A stretch of 64,000 nt of DNA from contig DS995276.1 of the NCBI GenBank assembly GCA_000156115.1, forward strand, positions 1,968,476 to 2,032,475. Reading direction: 5' to 3'. The notes under the pieces were generated by a model that worked only from the letters and a program-made list of their open reading frames with translations, was not told the origin of the DNA and did no database searches. Positions 63,089 to 64,000 of this stretch are shown here, piece after piece (the first letter of the stretch is position 1; each line of letters begins with the position of its first letter). Made by a program: the position numbers and the translations under genes. This DNA comes from Rhodobacteraceae bacterium HTCC2083. Lineage in GTDB: Bacteria; Pseudomonadota; Alphaproteobacteria; Rhodobacterales; Rhodobacteraceae.

Positions 63089-64000
63089 TTAGTTTGCAGC
63101 TGCTTGGATCTTTGCAACCAGCTCTTGGAACTGCGCGCCGCGCTTCTCGGCGAATTCGTTCTGAACCTTTTTACCTGCTTCAACGAAGTCCGCTTTGTCA
63201 GGCGTTGTCATCGCCATGCCGCCTTCTTCGACAAGCCACTTGCGCACTTCTGCGGTCTCGTTTGAAACTTGCTGACGCATCTCGATGCCCGCGTCTGTTG
63301 CTGCGCGCAAAACCTGCTCGCGTTGCTCGTCGCTGAGCTTTTTCATGAAGTTGTCGGACGCGAACAAAGGTGCCATCGCAACGAAGTGCTCTAGCACAAC
63401 AAGGTGTTTTTCGAATTCGTAGAACTTCATGTCACGGATAAAGGACGTGCCATTGTCGCCGCCATCAACCGTGCCGGTTTGCAGAGCTGTGGGTGTTTCG
63501 GACCACGCCAGTGGCACAGGGTTTGCGCCGAACGCTTCAAAAGTTGCGAGCATCACTTCGTTCTTGGGGACGCGGATTTTCAGGCCGTCCATGTCCGCCA
63601 TCGTGTTCACAGGGCGCACAGAGTTGAAGAAATCGCGATAAAGCGCAGGGCCAAAGCTCAGCAAGTGTACAGATGTATCTGTCTGCAGCTGCGCTTTCAT
63701 GAAATCGCCAACTTCGCCGTCGACCACATCTTCAAGGTGCTTGCCGCTTTGGAAGATGTAAGGAAGAACCGTGACGTCCATCAAAGGCCAATGGGGTGAC
63801 ACGTTGTTGGATGTGATAAAAAAGCCGTCAACCGTTCCAAGCTGCATCGCTTTGAACGCTTCGTCCTCGGAGCTGATCTGGTTACAACAGCGCAGCTTCA
63901 CGTCGATGGAGCCGCCGGTGTATTCTTCGGCCTTTGCCTCGAAAATCTTGCCGAAACGACCGTAAAGTGATTCTTCGGGTGCGCCGAAACCAAGGTTCAT
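63089..64000 (-). CDS. TRAP transporter substrate-binding protein DctP (5' end outside window)
   Basis: 304 codons are visible; the frame is open to the window edge and the signal peptide is not included, so the N-terminus is cut. GKIFEAKAEEYTGGSIDVKL, GTVDGFFITSNNVSPHWPLM, LKIRVPKNEVMLATFEAFGANPVPLAWSETPTALQTGTVDGGDNG is the DctP signature with its binding Arg and Asn region. It captures the substrate in the periplasm. Together with dctQ, dctM and the deacylase it suggests import of an N-acyl amino acid or related organic acid. Confidence 0.93.
   Translation of the reverse strand: MNLGFGAPEESLYGRFGKIFEAKAEEYTGGSIDVKLRCCNQISSEDEAFKAMQLGTVDGFFITSNNVSPHWPLMDVTVLPYIFQSGKHLEDVVDGEVGDFMKAQLQTDTSVHLLSFGPALYRDFFNSVRPVNTMADMDGLKIRVPKNEVMLATFEAFGANPVPLAWSETPTALQTGTVDGGDNGTSFIRDMKFYEFEKHLVVLEHFVAMAPLFASDNFMKKLSDEQREQVLRAATDAGIEMRQQVSNETAEVRKWLVEEGGMAMTTPDKADFVEAGKKVQNEFAEKRGAQFQELVAKIQAAAN

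Overview
The window is chromosomal DNA from an alphaproteobacterium of the Rhodobacterales (Roseobacter group). The best evidence is a SAM/SAH-type riboswitch directly in front of metK, a known Rhodobacterales signature. The gene orders miaB, lnt-corC-ybeY-phoH, fabB-fabI with a nearby Irr regulator, and aroA-cmk also fit. Several genes are broken by single stops or indels, and three insertion-sequence relics or copies are present. That degree of decay recalls Octadecabacter-like genomes, but the genus is an inference.

Layout. 1-5137: a LysR regulator cut by the window edge, divergent from a complete ugpBAEC glycerol-3-phosphate-type ABC importer. 5485-6399: a decayed IS1182-like transposase. 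6557-6631: tRNA-Gly(UCC). 6730-14774: a lipid/multidrug-type ABC exporter, a broken BON-LysM gene, an acyl-CoA synthetase, an acid-sugar dehydratase of the enolase superfamily behind a frameshifted zinc alcohol dehydrogenase, and a TetA-like MFS exporter. 14955-19396: an accessory locus with two very small ORFs, a cysteine-cluster (YkgJ-like) protein and a large RTX-plus-Hint protein. 19566-21991: a heavily decayed IS66 element. 22099-34670: mostly core genes: metK with its riboswitch, lnt, corC, ybeY, phoH, a paralogous lipoprotein/OmpA pair, miaB, fabI, fabB and a crotonase.

34747-46993: rlmF, a poorly resolved AT-rich gap, fabA, irr, and a dense plus-strand run of overlapping genes (quinone oxidoreductase, haloacid dehalogenase, alpha/beta hydrolases, threonine dehydratase, nuclease/phosphatase, pcaD, trmB, aroA, cmk). 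47071-51250 separates cmk from rpsA, which are usually adjacent in this group. It holds a membrane protein, a glycosyltransferase-like gene, a CIA30-domain protein and a HAD-plus-membrane-domain gene interrupted by an amber codon. After rpsA come a TetR/hydrolase pair with a clear shared operator, an IS3 element, a type I secretion ATPase that lost its membrane half at the IS edge, its HlyD partner, and a D-amino-acid module (DadA-like oxidase, N-acyl-D-amino-acid deacylase, TRAP transporter) running off the window.

How genes work together. Ugp imports a phosphorylated glycerol compound. The TRAP transporter, deacylase and DadA-like enzyme plausibly import and break down N-acyl-D-amino acids. 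The RTX-Hint protein looks like a type I secretion substrate, but the only type I exporter seen here is truncated. The two places most worth a second look are the RTX/Hint/cysteine-cluster locus with its small ORFs (14955-19396) and the HAD-membrane fusion in the cmk-rpsA gap (49359-50852). All calls are from reading the sequence; no database search was run.
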